Assembly (NCBI GenBank): GCA_023423695.1
Contig: JAFAFA010000155.1
Coordinates: forward strand, 1 to 64,000
From: Pseudomonadota bacterium
Lineage (GTDB): Bacteria; Pseudomonadota; Alphaproteobacteria; Azospirillales; Azospirillaceae
Direction of reading: 5' to 3'
DNA: 64,000 bases
Shown piece by piece: positions 41,400-52,318 of the stretch; the first letter of the stretch is position 1; every line of letters starts with the position of its first letter. The notes under the pieces were generated by a model, which ran no database searches, had not been told where the DNA came from, and was given only the letters and a program-made list of their open reading frames with translations. The translations under genes were made by a program, and so were the position numbers.

Positions 41400-41780
41400 T
41401 TGCGGATCGACCGCATCGATCATGTCGTGCTGACGGTCGCCTCCATCGAGGCGACCTGCGCCTTCTACCGCGACGTTCTGGGGATGGAGGTCGTCACCTT
41501 CGCCGGCGGCCGCCGCGCGCTGTCCTTCGGTGCGCAGAAGATCAACCTGCACGAGGTCGGGCGGGAGTTCGAACCGAAGGCCGCCCGACCCACCGCGGGA
41601 AGCGGCGATTTCTGTCTGATCGCCGACACGCCGCTGGAGCAGGTGATCGCCGAACTCCAGGCCCGCGGCATCGCCATAGAGGAAGGCCCGGTGAGCCGCA
41701 CGGGCGCCACCGGACCGATCCGTTCCGTCTACATCCGCGACCCCGACGACAATCTGGTCGAGATCGCCAACTACGCCTGA
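41400..41780 (+). CDS. VOC-superfamily (glyoxalase-like) protein
   Basis: This 126-residue vicinal-oxygen-chelate protein begins RIDRIDHVVLTVASIEATCA, with the metal-binding His near the start, and contains KINLHEVGREF and ends with VYIRDPDDNLVEIANY, whose Glu is the usual second ligand. The substrate is unknown. The start is a TTG at 41400, with GAGG 5 bases before it, 7 bp after the transpeptidase stop. Confidence 0.85.
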   Translation: MRIDRIDHVVLTVASIEATCAFYRDVLGMEVVTFAGGRRALSFGAQKINLHEVGREFEPKAARPTAGSGDFCLIADTPLEQVIAELQARGIAIEEGPVSRTGATGPIRSVYIRDPDDNLVEIANYA

Positions 41781-41793
41781 GGGCGTTGTCCCC

Positions 41794-42021
41794 TCACCGC
41801 GCCTGGAGCACCCCGACCGCACCGCGCGCAACCTCGTGCAGGTCGGCTTCACCGCCGGCCTGGACATGGGCGAACAGGCCGGCACGCATGCGCGGATCCC
41901 AGAATTTGCGGATGTGGGTCGCCGTCTCCGTCACCGCTTCCTCATGGGGGTAGGTGGCGAAATGGACGGCGATCTGGTTCGCCATCCGGACCAGATCCTT
42001 GGCATGGTTCGTGTGGCTCAT
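41794..42021 (-). CDS. fdsD: Formate dehydrogenase delta subunit
   Basis: This 75-residue FdsD-type protein, beginning MSHTNHAKDLVRMANQIA and including IRKFWDPRMRAGLFAHV, is the small accessory/structural subunit of NAD-dependent Mo-formate dehydrogenase. GGGAGA precedes the ATG at 42021. It is the last gene of the fds operon, 31 bp after fdhD. Confidence 0.9.
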   Translation of the reverse strand: MSHTNHAKDLVRMANQIAVHFATYPHEEAVTETATHIRKFWDPRMRAGLFAHVQAGGEADLHEVARGAVGVLQAR

Positions 42022-42052
42022 CGGTTTCTCCCGTAACGAAGCGATGTTGAGT

Positions 42053-42880
42053 TCAGCGGAACAGGATGACGGTGTCGCGGCGCGACAAGGCACCCAGGGT
42101 CAGGTTGGCGTTGCGCGCCAGTTCCAGCGCCAGCGCCGTGGGGGCCGAGATGGTCGCCAGCAGCGGGATGCCCACCGCGGCGGTCTTCTGCACCAGCTCG
42201 AAGCTGCAGCGGCTGGTCATCACCACGAAGCCGGTCGCCGGATCGGCACCCGAACCGGCAATGGCGCCGATCAGCTTGTCCAGCGCGTTGTGGCGGCCGA
42301 CATCCTCGCGGGCCAGCCGGATGGTCCCGTCCGGCGCGCACCACGCGGCGGCATGGACCGAGCGGTTCGCCCGGTTCATCGGCTGATGGTCCGGCAGGGC
42401 GCGGAAGGCGGCGGCCACGGCGGCCGGGTCCACCTCCAGCGAGGTTTCGATCTTGCGGGGCTCCCGAACGGCGTGGACAAGACTGTCCACGCCGCACAGG
42501 CCACAGCCGCTCCGCCCCTCCATGGAACGGCTGCGCAGACTTCCGCGCAGGAGACGCAACGGGTCGACCGTCAGGTTGACGACGAAGCCCAGCGGCGTTT
42601 CCCGCACGGAGATTTTCTCGATATCGGCGGCGGACCCGACGATCTCCTCGGCAAGGCTGAAGCCCAGCGCGAAGTCTTCCAGATCGGCGGGGGTCGCCAT
42701 CATCACGGCATGGGACCGGCCGTTGTATTCGAAAGCGACCGCGGTTTCCTCCGGCACCTGCCATTCGACATCCGCTCCCTCCTCCACCCCGACACCGGCG
42801 GAAAAGCCGGTGCCGGTGACGGCGATGGAGCACATGAGGCTGTCGTCGGGACGGATGGAACCAGAAGGCATCGCGGTCAT
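42053..42880 (-). CDS. fdhD: Formate dehydrogenase maturation sulfurtransferase FdhD
   Basis: This 275-residue FdhD transfers sulfur from a cysteine desulfurase to the bis-MGD cofactor, as FdsA needs for activity. The catalytic Cys pair is in RSGCGLCGVDSL, and the fold continues with REDVGRHNALDKLIGA and TSRCSFELVQKTA. The start MTAMPSGSIRPDD is preferred to the upstream in-frame alternative at 42889. It is 20 bp after fdsA. Confidence 0.95.
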   Translation of the reverse strand: MTAMPSGSIRPDDSLMCSIAVTGTGFSAGVGVEEGADVEWQVPEETAVAFEYNGRSHAVMMATPADLEDFALGFSLAEEIVGSAADIEKISVRETPLGFVVNLTVDPLRLLRGSLRSRSMEGRSGCGLCGVDSLVHAVREPRKIETSLEVDPAAVAAAFRALPDHQPMNRANRSVHAAAWCAPDGTIRLAREDVGRHNALDKLIGAIAGSGADPATGFVVMTSRCSFELVQKTAAVGIPLLATISAPTALALELARNANLTLGALSRRDTVILFR

Positions 42881-42900
42881 GCTTCCCACTCCTCAGGACG

Positions 42901-45756
42901 TTATTCGGCGGCGAGGACGTTGGCGGCGGCGATGCGCTTGCGCTCGACATCGTTCTTCGCGTAGTCGACCTGCCAGTCCGAAGGCTGGTTGCTGCGGGCG
43001 ACCTGCACCGCCGTCACCTTGTATTCTGGGCAGTTGGTCGCCCAGTCCGAATTCTCAGTGGTGATGACGTTGGCGCCGGTCACGGGGTGGTGGAAGGTGG
43101 TGTAGACGACGCCGGCCGGCATGCGGTCGGAGATGACGGCGCGCAGCGTCGTGGCCCCCATGCGGCTGGCGAGCGACACCATGTCGCCGTCCTTGACGCC
43201 CCGGATCTCGGCATCCACCGCGTTGATCTCCAGAACATCCTCGGGATGCCAGGCGACGTTGGCGGTGCGGCGGGTCTGGGCGCCGACATTGTAGTGGGCG
43301 AGGATGCGGCCGGTGGTCAGCACCAGCGGGTACATCCGCGTGGTCCGCTCGTCGGTCGGCACATATTCGGTGATCATGAAGCGGCCGAGACCGCGGGCGA
43401 AGGTCTCGCCATGCATGATCGCCATACCGGTGTCGTCATCCTCGAAGCCGGTGCAGGGCCACTGGACGCTGCCGACGCGGTCGAGCTTCTCGAAGCTGAC
43501 GCCACGGAAGGTCGGGGTCAGCCTCGCGATCTCGTCCATGATCTCGGACGTGGTCTCGTAATGCATCGGGTAGCCCATCGCCGTCGCCAGCGCGCAGGCG
43601 ACCCAATGCTCGTCCTTGCCGACCTTGGAAGGCATCGCCTTGCGAACGCGGTTGATGCGGCGCTCGGCGTTGGTGAAGGTGCCGTCCTTCTCAAGGAAGG
43701 AGGTGCCGGGGAAGAAGACGTGGGCGAAGGCCGCCGTCTCGTTCAGGAACAGGTCCTGGACGATGACGATGTCCAGCGATTCCAGCGCCGAGGTGACGTG
43801 GGTGGTGTTGGGATCGGACTGGACGATGTCCTCCCCCTGCACGAACAGGCCGCGGAAGCTGCCGTCATGCGCGCTGTCGAACATGTTGGGAATGCGCAGG
43901 CCCGGTTCCGGATCCAGCGTGACACCCCAGGCGGCTTCGAACTCCTGGCGGACGAGGTCGTCCGACACATGGCGGTAGCCCGGCAGCTCGTGCGGGAAGG
44001 AGCCCATGTCGCAGGAGCCCTGCACATTGTTCTGGCCGCGCAGCGGGTTCACGCCGACGCCCTCGCGGCCGATGTTGCCGGTCGCCATCGCGAGGTTGGC
44101 GATCGCCATCACCGTGCTGGAGCCCTGGCTGTGCTCGGTCACGCCCAGGCCGTAGTAGATCGCAGCATTGCCGCCGGTAGCGTAGAGGCGGGCGGCGGCG
44201 CGGACCTGATCGGCCGGGACGCCGGTGCGCGATTCCAGATATTCGGGCGAGTTGCGGTGCTCGGCGATGAACGCCTCCCACTTCGCGAACTCCTTGGGAT
44301 CGCAGCGCTCCTCGACGAAGGAGCGGTTCACCAGCCCTTCGGTGACGATGACATGGGCGATGGCGTTCACAACCGCGACGTTGGTGCCGGGCTGGAGCTG
44401 GAGATGGTGCTCGGCCTTGACGTGCGGGCTGCGCACCAGATCGATGCGGCGCGGATCGATGACGATCAGCTTGGCCCCGGCGCGCAGCCGCTTCTTCATG
44501 CGCGAACCGAACACCGGGTGGCCGTCGGTCGGGTTGGCGCCGATGACCAGGATGACGTCGGACTTGTCGACGCTCTTGAAATCCTGGGTGCCGGCCGAGG
44601 TGCCGAAGGTCTGCGACAGGCCGTAGCCGGTCGGCGAATGGCAGACGCGGGCGCAGGTGTCGATGTTGTTGGTGCCGAAGGCGGCCCGGATCATCTTCTG
44701 GACGACATAGACCTCCTCGTTGGTGCAGCGCGACGAGGTGATGCCGCCGATGGAGCCGCGACCGTACTTGGCCTGCACCGCCTTCAGCCGCTCGGCGGCG
44801 TAGGCGATCGCCTCCTCCCACGACACCTCGCGCCACGGGTCGGTGATCCGCTCGCGCACCATGGGCTTCATGATGCGGTCCTTGTGGGTGGCGTAGCCCC
44901 AGGCGAAGCGGCCCTTGACGCAGCTATGGCCCTCGTTGGCGCCGCCGTTCTTCCACGGCGTCATGCGGACCACCGTGGTGCCCTGCAGTTCCGCCTTGAA
45001 GGAGCAGCCGACGCCGCAATAGGCGCAGGTGGTGATGACGCTGTGTTCCGGCTGGCCGTGCTCGATGATCGACTTCTCGGTCAGCGTCGCGGTCGGGCAG
45101 GCCTGGACGCAGGCGCCGCAGGACACGCACTCGCTGTCCATGAAGCTTTCATTTGCGCCCGGCGACACCGACGAGGCGAAGCCGCGCCCGTCGATGGTCA
45201 GCGCGAAGGTGCCCTGGGTCTCCTGACAGGCGCGGACGCAGCGCGAGCAGACGATGCACTTGGAGGCGTCGAAGGTGAAGTACGGGTTGCTCTCGTCCTT
45301 GGCGGCGGCGCGATGGTTTTCGCCGTCGAAACCGTACCGGACGTTGCGCAGGCCAACGGCGCCAGCCATGTCCTGCAACTCGCAATCGCCATTGGCGGCG
45401 CAGGTCAGGCAGTCGAGCGGATGGTCGGAGATGTACAGCTCCATCACACCGCGGCGCAGCTTCGCCAGCTTGTCGGTCTGGGTGTGGACCTTCATGCCGG
45501 GGGCGACGGGCGTGGTGCAGGAGGCCGGAGTGCCGCGGCGCCCTTCGATCTCGACCGCGCAGAGGCGGCAGGAGCCGAAGGGTTCCAGGCTGTCGGTGGC
45601 GCAGAGCTTCGGCACGGTGATGCCGGCGTCCATCGCGGCGCGCATCACGGAGGTGCCTTCGGGAACGGTGATGGCGCGGCCGTCGATCTCCAGCGTCACC
45701 AGGGTCTCGGAGACGCGGGCCGGGGTGCCGTAGTCGGTCTCGTGGATGAGGGTCAT
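42901..45756 (-). CDS. fdsA: NAD-dependent formate dehydrogenase alpha subunit (Mo, bis-MGD)
   Basis: This 951-residue catalytic subunit oxidises formate to CO2. The N terminus has a 2Fe-2S ferredoxin (Cys52, 63, 66, 80) and a His-Cys3 cluster (His112, Cys116, 119, 125), then two 4Fe-4S ferredoxin motifs (Cys167/170/173/177 and 210/213/216/220). The molybdopterin part starts with the 4Fe-4S motif Cys244/247/251 and Cys279, and Cys372-His373 is the Mo-ligand pair. This is a Cys, not selenocysteine, enzyme. The start MTLIHETDYG with AGGAG upstream is preferred to the frame to 46023. It forms FdsABG with NAD reduction at FdsB. Confidence 0.97.
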   Translation of the reverse strand: MTLIHETDYGTPARVSETLVTLEIDGRAITVPEGTSVMRAAMDAGITVPKLCATDSLEPFGSCRLCAVEIEGRRGTPASCTTPVAPGMKVHTQTDKLAKLRRGVMELYISDHPLDCLTCAANGDCELQDMAGAVGLRNVRYGFDGENHRAAAKDESNPYFTFDASKCIVCSRCVRACQETQGTFALTIDGRGFASSVSPGANESFMDSECVSCGACVQACPTATLTEKSIIEHGQPEHSVITTCAYCGVGCSFKAELQGTTVVRMTPWKNGGANEGHSCVKGRFAWGYATHKDRIMKPMVRERITDPWREVSWEEAIAYAAERLKAVQAKYGRGSIGGITSSRCTNEEVYVVQKMIRAAFGTNNIDTCARVCHSPTGYGLSQTFGTSAGTQDFKSVDKSDVILVIGANPTDGHPVFGSRMKKRLRAGAKLIVIDPRRIDLVRSPHVKAEHHLQLQPGTNVAVVNAIAHVIVTEGLVNRSFVEERCDPKEFAKWEAFIAEHRNSPEYLESRTGVPADQVRAAARLYATGGNAAIYYGLGVTEHSQGSSTVMAIANLAMATGNIGREGVGVNPLRGQNNVQGSCDMGSFPHELPGYRHVSDDLVRQEFEAAWGVTLDPEPGLRIPNMFDSAHDGSFRGLFVQGEDIVQSDPNTTHVTSALESLDIVIVQDLFLNETAAFAHVFFPGTSFLEKDGTFTNAERRINRVRKAMPSKVGKDEHWVACALATAMGYPMHYETTSEIMDEIARLTPTFRGVSFEKLDRVGSVQWPCTGFEDDDTGMAIMHGETFARGLGRFMITEYVPTDERTTRMYPLVLTTGRILAHYNVGAQTRRTANVAWHPEDVLEINAVDAEIRGVKDGDMVSLASRMGATTLRAVISDRMPAGVVYTTFHHPVTGANVITTENSDWATNCPEYKVTAVQVARSNQPSDWQVDYAKNDVERKRIAAANVLAAE

Positions 45757-45779
45757 CTCGGGTGCTCCTGGGTCGCTCG

Positions 45780-47356
<1,577 letters not shown>

Positions 47357-47360
<4 letters not shown>

Positions 47361-47905
47361 TGCGCGTGACCCTTGTGGGAGTGGCTGAGGGCCCCATGGA
47401 TTTGACGGGGGATTTGGTTGTGGGCCGTCGGGTTGGTCCGCGTCTCGGCCGCCAGCTCGTCGAAGCGGTCGGGCGAGACCCGGCCGTGCAGGTTCTCGTC
47501 GATCATGACGGCGGGGGACAGGGCGCAGTTGCCGAGGCAGAAGACCGGTTCCAGCGTGAAGGCGCCGTCGGCGGTGGTGCCGTGGAAATCGACCTGCAGG
47601 CTCTTCTTGATGTGGTCGACCAGCGCGTTGGCGCCCATCGACTGGCAGGCCTCGGCGCGGCAGACCTTGACGATGTGGCGGCCGGGCTTTTCGCGGCGGA
47701 ATTCGTGATAGAAGGAGACGACGCCATGCACGTCGGCGCGAGAGAGGTTCAGTTCCGTCGCCAGCAGGGGGATGGCCTGTTCGTCGATGTAGCCGAACTC
47801 TTCCTGCAGCGCGTGAAGGATCGGCAGCAGGGCGCCGCGCAGATGCCGATTGCTTTCGACAATCGTCATGGCGCGCTCAGCGCTCCACGGATGGCTTGCG
47901 TTCAC
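47357..47905 (-). CDS. fdsG: NAD-dependent formate dehydrogenase gamma subunit
   Basis: This 182-residue NuoE-like subunit binds one 2Fe-2S cluster through Cys82, 87, 123 and 127 (KVCRAEACQSM and VFCLGNCALS). The GTG start at 47905 is supported by AAGGAGGGACACC just before it; the frame to 48016 extends further without support. It is the first structural gene of the operon, with a palindromic operator about 165 bp upstream. Confidence 0.95.
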
Positions 47906-48069
47906 GGGTGTCCCTCCTTGCGATCGTCCGCGCCGCGCTTGGGTTCTCCCCTTGGGTCGGCGTCGTTCTGGCTTGGCTCTGTTGGCTTTTTCCAGGCGTC
48001 TCTCAGCGCCCGGCACCGTCAGAGTGGCGGAGGATACGGAATGCCAGCAAATTGTATTTTCCGATGGGC

Positions 48070-48088
48070 TGATAGCTTTTGGCTATCA
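48070..48088. promoter_or_regulatory. LysR-type operator of the fds operon
   Basis: TGATAGCTTTTGGCTATCA is a perfect 7-bp inverted repeat with a 5-bp spacer, and contains ATAG-N7-CTAT, the OxyR-like half-site pattern of LysR regulators. It lies between the LysR stop and fdsG, at the right distance to activate the operon. Confidence 0.65.
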
Positions 48089-48099
48089 AGAGCGGCCCG

Positions 48100-49050
48100 T
48101 CAGCGGATCGCCACCCGCCAGGGGATCATCGCCTCGGCGACGCTGATCGCCACGCGCTGGGCGATGTCGGCATCGGATGCCGCCACCGCCAGCGCCTTGG
48201 CCAGCGGCGGCGGCGGGTCGCGGTCGGCATAGGCGAGGCCGACGACGTGGCTCAACTCCGGATCGACCAGCGGCAGGGCGACGATATCCGGATGCGGCGG
48301 CACGAAGGTCAGCATCTGGCCGGGGACGATGCTGGCGCAGCTGCCGGCGCGGACGATGGTGTAGAGGGTGACGATGGAGTTGGTTTCCATCGCCGGCTGC
48401 ACCGTCCGTCCGGTCATGCGGAAGGCGGTGTCGGCGATGCGGCGGTTCTGCATGTCCGGGGTCAGCAGACAGAGCCGGAGATCGGCGGCCGTCTCCCAGG
48501 CGACCGCTCCCTCGGCGATCAGCTCCTCGGCCAAGTCGTGGCGGTGGGCCAGCAGGTGGTAGCGCTCGGTGTAGAGCGGCAGGGTGCGGACGTTGTTCAG
48601 CGGTTCGTTGTCGAGATAGGTGATGGCGGCGTCGAGTTCGAACTCGTCGAGGCCGCGCTGGATCTCGCGGGAACTGAGCGAGACGACGCTGGAGCGGATG
48701 TGCGGGAAGCGGGTGGTGAAGGGCGTCAGCACATGGGGAACCACCGGCAGGGCCGAGGGGATGGCGCCGACCCGCAGATGGCCGGTGACGCCCTGGGCCA
48801 GGGCCAGCAGCTCGTGGCGCAGGTTGTCGCGCTCGCCGACGATGCGGCGGGCGTATTCGAGGACTTTCATCCCCTCGGGCGTGAAGCCTTCGAACTTCTG
48901 GCCGCGCTCGACGATGGGGACCTGAAGCTCCTCCTCCAGCTGGCGGATGGCGTTGGAGAGGGTCGGCTGCGAGACGTGGCAGCTTTCCGCCGCGCGGCCG
49001 AAATGCTTCTCGCGCGCCAGGGCCAGCAGATAGACGAACTTGCGGAACAT
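48100..49050 (-). CDS. LysR-family regulator, probable fds activator
   Basis: This 316-residue LysR regulator has a winged helix (RKFVYLLALAREKHFGRAAE, then SQPTLSNAIRQLEEELQVPI) and a periplasmic-binding-like sensor domain. It sits upstream of fdsGBA on the same strand and resembles the LysR genes that often precede fds operons; it probably responds to formate. The ATG at 49050 lies two bases after the SMP-30 stop, so it may be translated with that gene. Confidence 0.92.
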   Translation of the reverse strand: MFRKFVYLLALAREKHFGRAAESCHVSQPTLSNAIRQLEEELQVPIVERGQKFEGFTPEGMKVLEYARRIVGERDNLRHELLALAQGVTGHLRVGAIPSALPVVPHVLTPFTTRFPHIRSSVVSLSSREIQRGLDEFELDAAITYLDNEPLNNVRTLPLYTERYHLLAHRHDLAEELIAEGAVAWETAADLRLCLLTPDMQNRRIADTAFRMTGRTVQPAMETNSIVTLYTIVRAGSCASIVPGQMLTFVPPHPDIVALPLVDPELSHVVGLAYADRDPPPPLAKALAVAASDADIAQRVAISVAEAMIPWRVAIR

Positions 49051-49052
49051 GA

Positions 49053-49958
49053 TCAGACCGCCGGGTCGAAGGGCGGGACCGGCAGGCCCGGCACATCGAC
49101 CGTCATGGCGAACAGGCCGCCGGATTGCGGCAGGCGCTCCAGCTCGTCGGCGGGGCGGCCGGCGCTGGCGGTGGTGACGTAGAGGGTGCGCAGGTCGGGG
49201 CCGCCGAAGGCCACCATGGTCGGGCAGCGCGCCGGCACCGGATGCTCCGACAGCAGATCGCCGGTGGGGGAGAAGCGCGCGACCCGCCCGCCCTCGTACA
49301 GCGCCGACCAATAGCAGCCGTCGGCATCCACCGCCGCGCCGTCCGGCCGGCCGCGGTCGCCGTCCTTCGGCTCCAGCCGGACGAACACCTCGCGGTCGAA
49401 GAGGTCGCCGGTGGCGGGATCGTAGCGGTAGCGGTAGACGGTGAAGGTCGGGGTGTCGGAATGGTACAGGGTGCGCCCGTCCGGGCTGAAGGCCAGACCG
49501 TTGGAGGTCAGCAGCCCGCCGGCCAGAACCGCCAGCCCGCGCCGGTCGTAGCGGTAGAGATGCGCCTTGCCGCCGGCCTTGGGCTCGTCCAGCGTGCCGG
49601 CCAGATAGCGGCCGGCGGGATCGGTCTTGCCGTCGTTGAAGCGGCTGGCGCCCTGGTCCTCCGGATTGGCGGCGAGGCAGGCGACCGGTCTCCCCTCCCC
49701 GTCCAGCTGCCACAGGCCGGAGCGCAGGCCGGCGATGAAGCCGCCGCCCTTGCGCGGGGCGGCGCAGCCGATCTCCTCCGGCAATACCATCGCGCGGTTG
49801 GCGCCGGTGGCCGGATCGAAGCGGTTCAGCGCCCGGCCCTTGATGTCGACCCAATAGAGCGCCTGCTCGTCCACCGACCAGACCGGCCCCTCCCCCAGCT
49901 TGGCACGGGCGTCGAGCACGCAGGTGAAGGCTGGGGTGAAGGCGGGGCCGGCGGTCAT
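49053..49958 (-). CDS. SMP-30/gluconolactonase-family protein
   Basis: This 301-residue six-bladed beta-propeller hydrolase has CVLDARAKLGEGPVWSVDEQ with the metal-binding Glu, FNDGKTDPAGRYLAGTLDE, LTSNGLAFSPDGRTLYHSD and RGRPDGAAVDADGCYW. Such enzymes hydrolyse sugar lactones or similar esters with a divalent metal; the substrate is unknown. The start MTAGPAFTPAF is preferred. It lies directly upstream of the LysR gene. Confidence 0.88.
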   Translation of the reverse strand: MTAGPAFTPAFTCVLDARAKLGEGPVWSVDEQALYWVDIKGRALNRFDPATGANRAMVLPEEIGCAAPRKGGGFIAGLRSGLWQLDGEGRPVACLAANPEDQGASRFNDGKTDPAGRYLAGTLDEPKAGGKAHLYRYDRRGLAVLAGGLLTSNGLAFSPDGRTLYHSDTPTFTVYRYRYDPATGDLFDREVFVRLEPKDGDRGRPDGAAVDADGCYWSALYEGGRVARFSPTGDLLSEHPVPARCPTMVAFGGPDLRTLYVTTASAGRPADELERLPQSGGLFAMTVDVPGLPVPPFDPAV

Positions 49959-50146
49959 CGCGTGATCCTCGGGTCTGCGAACGGACACGCAGGGTCGGAC
50001 AGATCGGCGGCGCGATCAAGCCTGCCGGTCGGACAATCCGGCGGGGCCGGTCAGGGTGGGGGTATCGGCGACCTCATATCGGACTTCGGGGGGGTGGAAC
50101 GGCGTGGAACAGGATGCGGCGGATGTCGCATCGGCCGGCGGATCCG

Positions 50147-50842
50147 TCAGCGGGGATGGGAGAAGGGACCGGCGGCGCGGCGGCTGACCGGGCCGGGGTT
50201 GAGGTTGGGGAAATGCTCGTACTCGTTGACGGTCCAGGGGAAGACGCCCTTCGGACCTTCGCCCTCCGGACGGGCCAGGATGGCGGCGACCATGGCCGGA
50301 TCGGGCTCCCGCCGCTCGCGCAGGTCACCGGGGATGTCGTCGTCCAGTTCGGGGATGGTGACGGCGGGCGGATCCTCGGGCCTGGGGGCTGGCCGGGGAG
50401 CCGGCGACGAGTCCTGTTCGGCGGCTTGCCGCCTGGGCGCCGGGCGGTCGAGGCCGTCGAACAGGCCGAGCCGTTCGGCCATCCAGCGGACGGTGGTGCC
50501 ATCGCCGGAGGTGACCAGCCGCTCGATCTGCTCGGCCACCAGGATGCGCAGCGAGGACAGGCGCAGCTCGGCCTCTCGGTTCAGCGCCTGCCGCTCCCAC
50601 CACACCCTGTGACGGAAATCCTTCGATCCGTAATAGGCGCGCCAGAGCGTGGTGCGGCTGCACCCCATGGCGCGGGAGACCTGAAGGAAGCTGTTGCCGC
50701 GCGCCAGCATGCCGGCGGCCATGATCCACTGCTCGTCATGGAACTGCGAACCGGGGACCAACGAGCCTTCGGACGGCACCGGCGGCTCTTCGGCCCAGCG
50801 GGGGAAACGGTCGTTGACGAGGGTACGGCTGTCGAGGGGCAT
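50147..50842 (-). CDS. Hypothetical protein with homeodomain-like HTH
   Basis: This 231-residue protein has a predicted helix-turn-helix: MAAGMLARGNSFLQVSRAMG then CSRTTLWRAYY (residues about 40-70), like phage or transposon DNA-binding domains. The middle has a long helix (EAELRLSSLRILVAEQIERL), and the C terminus is Pro/Arg-rich and probably disordered. It stands alone at the edge of the defence-like module and may be a remnant of a mobile element. Function is unknown. Confidence 0.5.
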   Translation of the reverse strand: MPLDSRTLVNDRFPRWAEEPPVPSEGSLVPGSQFHDEQWIMAAGMLARGNSFLQVSRAMGCSRTTLWRAYYGSKDFRHRVWWERQALNREAELRLSSLRILVAEQIERLVTSGDGTTVRWMAERLGLFDGLDRPAPRRQAAEQDSSPAPRPAPRPEDPPAVTIPELDDDIPGDLRERREPDPAMVAAILARPEGEGPKGVFPWTVNEYEHFPNLNPGPVSRRAAGPFSHPR

Positions 50843-50999
50843 GGCGCGGCTCCGCGAAGGGGTGGGACCTGGGCGGAGAGAGTATAGGAATTTGGTCCGG
50901 GGTTGGGGGGATTTTGGGAAAATGGGGGTGGGGTGGGCTGCTTCTGAATCGGAGCGAGCGCTTGACTAAACGCGGATAGCAGCGAAACCCTAAATTCGA

Positions 51000-51875
51000 T
51001 CAGCGGCGGTACCGAGCCGTCCACCGGTCTTCCATTTCAATCTGCTCATCCTCCTCCTCCTCCTCAATCTCGTCCAGGAAGAGCAAGGTGATTTGGTATC
51101 CTTTATCTTGGCGCATCGCCTGCTCTAGCAGTCGGGGAGCGCGCTGTCCGACCGGCACGTCAAGCCAGACAGAGCCATCGATCTCGCACCACTGCGAGGG
51201 CTTACGAAGCGGCATCGCTGGCATGTCAACACTGAAGCTGCCCGCTGGCAGAGGCATCTGGCTCCGAATTGCCAAACATGGGAAATCCCGACTCGGTCGC
51301 ACGTACCGTACGATGCCGTCCTTGGACATCACAAAGGCGCAGGTGTCGTCGGTCAGTTCGGCATAGCGATTGATTGTTGCCTCGACGCTGGTTTGGTAGA
51401 GCCGCTTCAACTCCATTATGTGCGCCATATCAGCATTGCCGAGTTGGCGCATGTGCTTCAGGTAGTAGGGCTTGGGCATCAACAAGCTAGCAGCAAAGCG
51501 GTTAGCCTCGGCTTCTATGTGCTTCACCGGGTCTCTGCTGCGCTGCACCGCCATGTCTGCCTTGGTACAGCGCAGGTCCCAACCATGGTATGGGATCAAA
51601 AAATGCCCCAATTCGTGGCCGATGGTGAATCGGCGGCGGTCCCCTCGGGCCGCCTGCTGGACCAGAATAACACCGCTGGACTTTTCGGGGTTGGCGACCA
51701 ATGCACCCTGAAATCCGTCGGTGTCCATCCCCTTGATCTCACAAATACCAACTGCCTCGGCTATTTCTTCGATAGGCACGGGGATCGTCAGATTTGGGTA
51801 GTGCCTCAGGAAAGCCGAAATGATCTCCTCGGGCGATCGGCAATCGGCCAAGTCCATACGCAGTTCATCGCTCAT
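51000..51875 (-). CDS. ImmA/IrrE-type zinc metallopeptidase
   Basis: This 291-residue protein has the peptidase motif FTIGHELGHFLIP (His87, Glu88, His91) and the third ligand in EAEANRFAASLLMP (about Glu123). The C-terminal 120 residues form a sensor-like domain and end in an acidic run (EIEEEEEDEQIE). ImmA-type proteases cleave their partner XRE repressor to switch on mobile elements or stress genes. The start overlaps the stop of the XRE gene by 4 bp, a classic pair. This gene is lower in GC than its surroundings. Confidence 0.88.
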   Translation of the reverse strand: MSDELRMDLADCRSPEEIISAFLRHYPNLTIPVPIEEIAEAVGICEIKGMDTDGFQGALVANPEKSSGVILVQQAARGDRRRFTIGHELGHFLIPYHGWDLRCTKADMAVQRSRDPVKHIEAEANRFAASLLMPKPYYLKHMRQLGNADMAHIMELKRLYQTSVEATINRYAELTDDTCAFVMSKDGIVRYVRPSRDFPCLAIRSQMPLPAGSFSVDMPAMPLRKPSQWCEIDGSVWLDVPVGQRAPRLLEQAMRQDKGYQITLLFLDEIEEEEEDEQIEMEDRWTARYRR

Positions 51876-52198
51876 GAGCCTTCCTTTGGCTTGTCGCGCA
51901 GACGCTCAGCCATGAAGCGTAGCGCTTCCCAATCCTTATCAGACAGTTTTCCCTCAAATTCCCTAAAAAACTGTATCGATGTTGCATCCGCCGAAGGCTG
52001 AGTCTCATCCGTTAGGAAAGCCACCGTAACCTTAAAATGCTCGGCTAAGCCCTTGAGAAGATCAAAATTCGGCTTGGTGCTCTTCCCGCCTTCCAATTCC
52101 CAAATGTGGGCCTTGGAGACTCCTACCGCATCAGCGACCTGCTGAAGCGACTCCCCCTTCTTGAGCCGCAGCTCCTTCAGTTTCGCGCCTAGTGACAT
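51872..52198 (-). CDS. XRE-family repressor
   Basis: This 108-residue regulator has a Cro/C1-type helix-turn-helix in residues about 5-60 (LGAKLKELRLKKGESLQQVA to SKAHIWELEGGKSTKPNFDL), then a short helical tail. It is the likely target of the ImmA-type protease encoded next. GGAGG lies 5 bases before the ATG. It faces the DUF2188-TIR operon, and the two share the promoter region with CGTACG boxes. Confidence 0.92.
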   Translation of the reverse strand: MSLGAKLKELRLKKGESLQQVADAVGVSKAHIWELEGGKSTKPNFDLLKGLAEHFKVTVAFLTDETQPSADATSIQFFREFEGKLSDKDWEALRFMAERLRDKPKEGS

Positions 52199-52247
52199 AC
52201 ACCACCTCCGTTTGTGTTCTTGCTTCGTTCTGTCTGCGCCGGTTGGT

Positions 52248-52277
52248 TCAATACTCCCGGACAGCTCATTCAGTCAA
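52248..52277 (-). promoter_or_regulatory. Probable promoter of the XRE-ImmA operon
   Basis: On the minus strand TTGACT (52272-52277) is followed after 18 bases by TATTGA (52248-52253), about 50 bp before the XRE start. Confidence 0.45.
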
Positions 52278-52318
52278 TATCAGCCTGTTCACTAGATCGA
52301 ACATCGCGTTCGCCCCTG

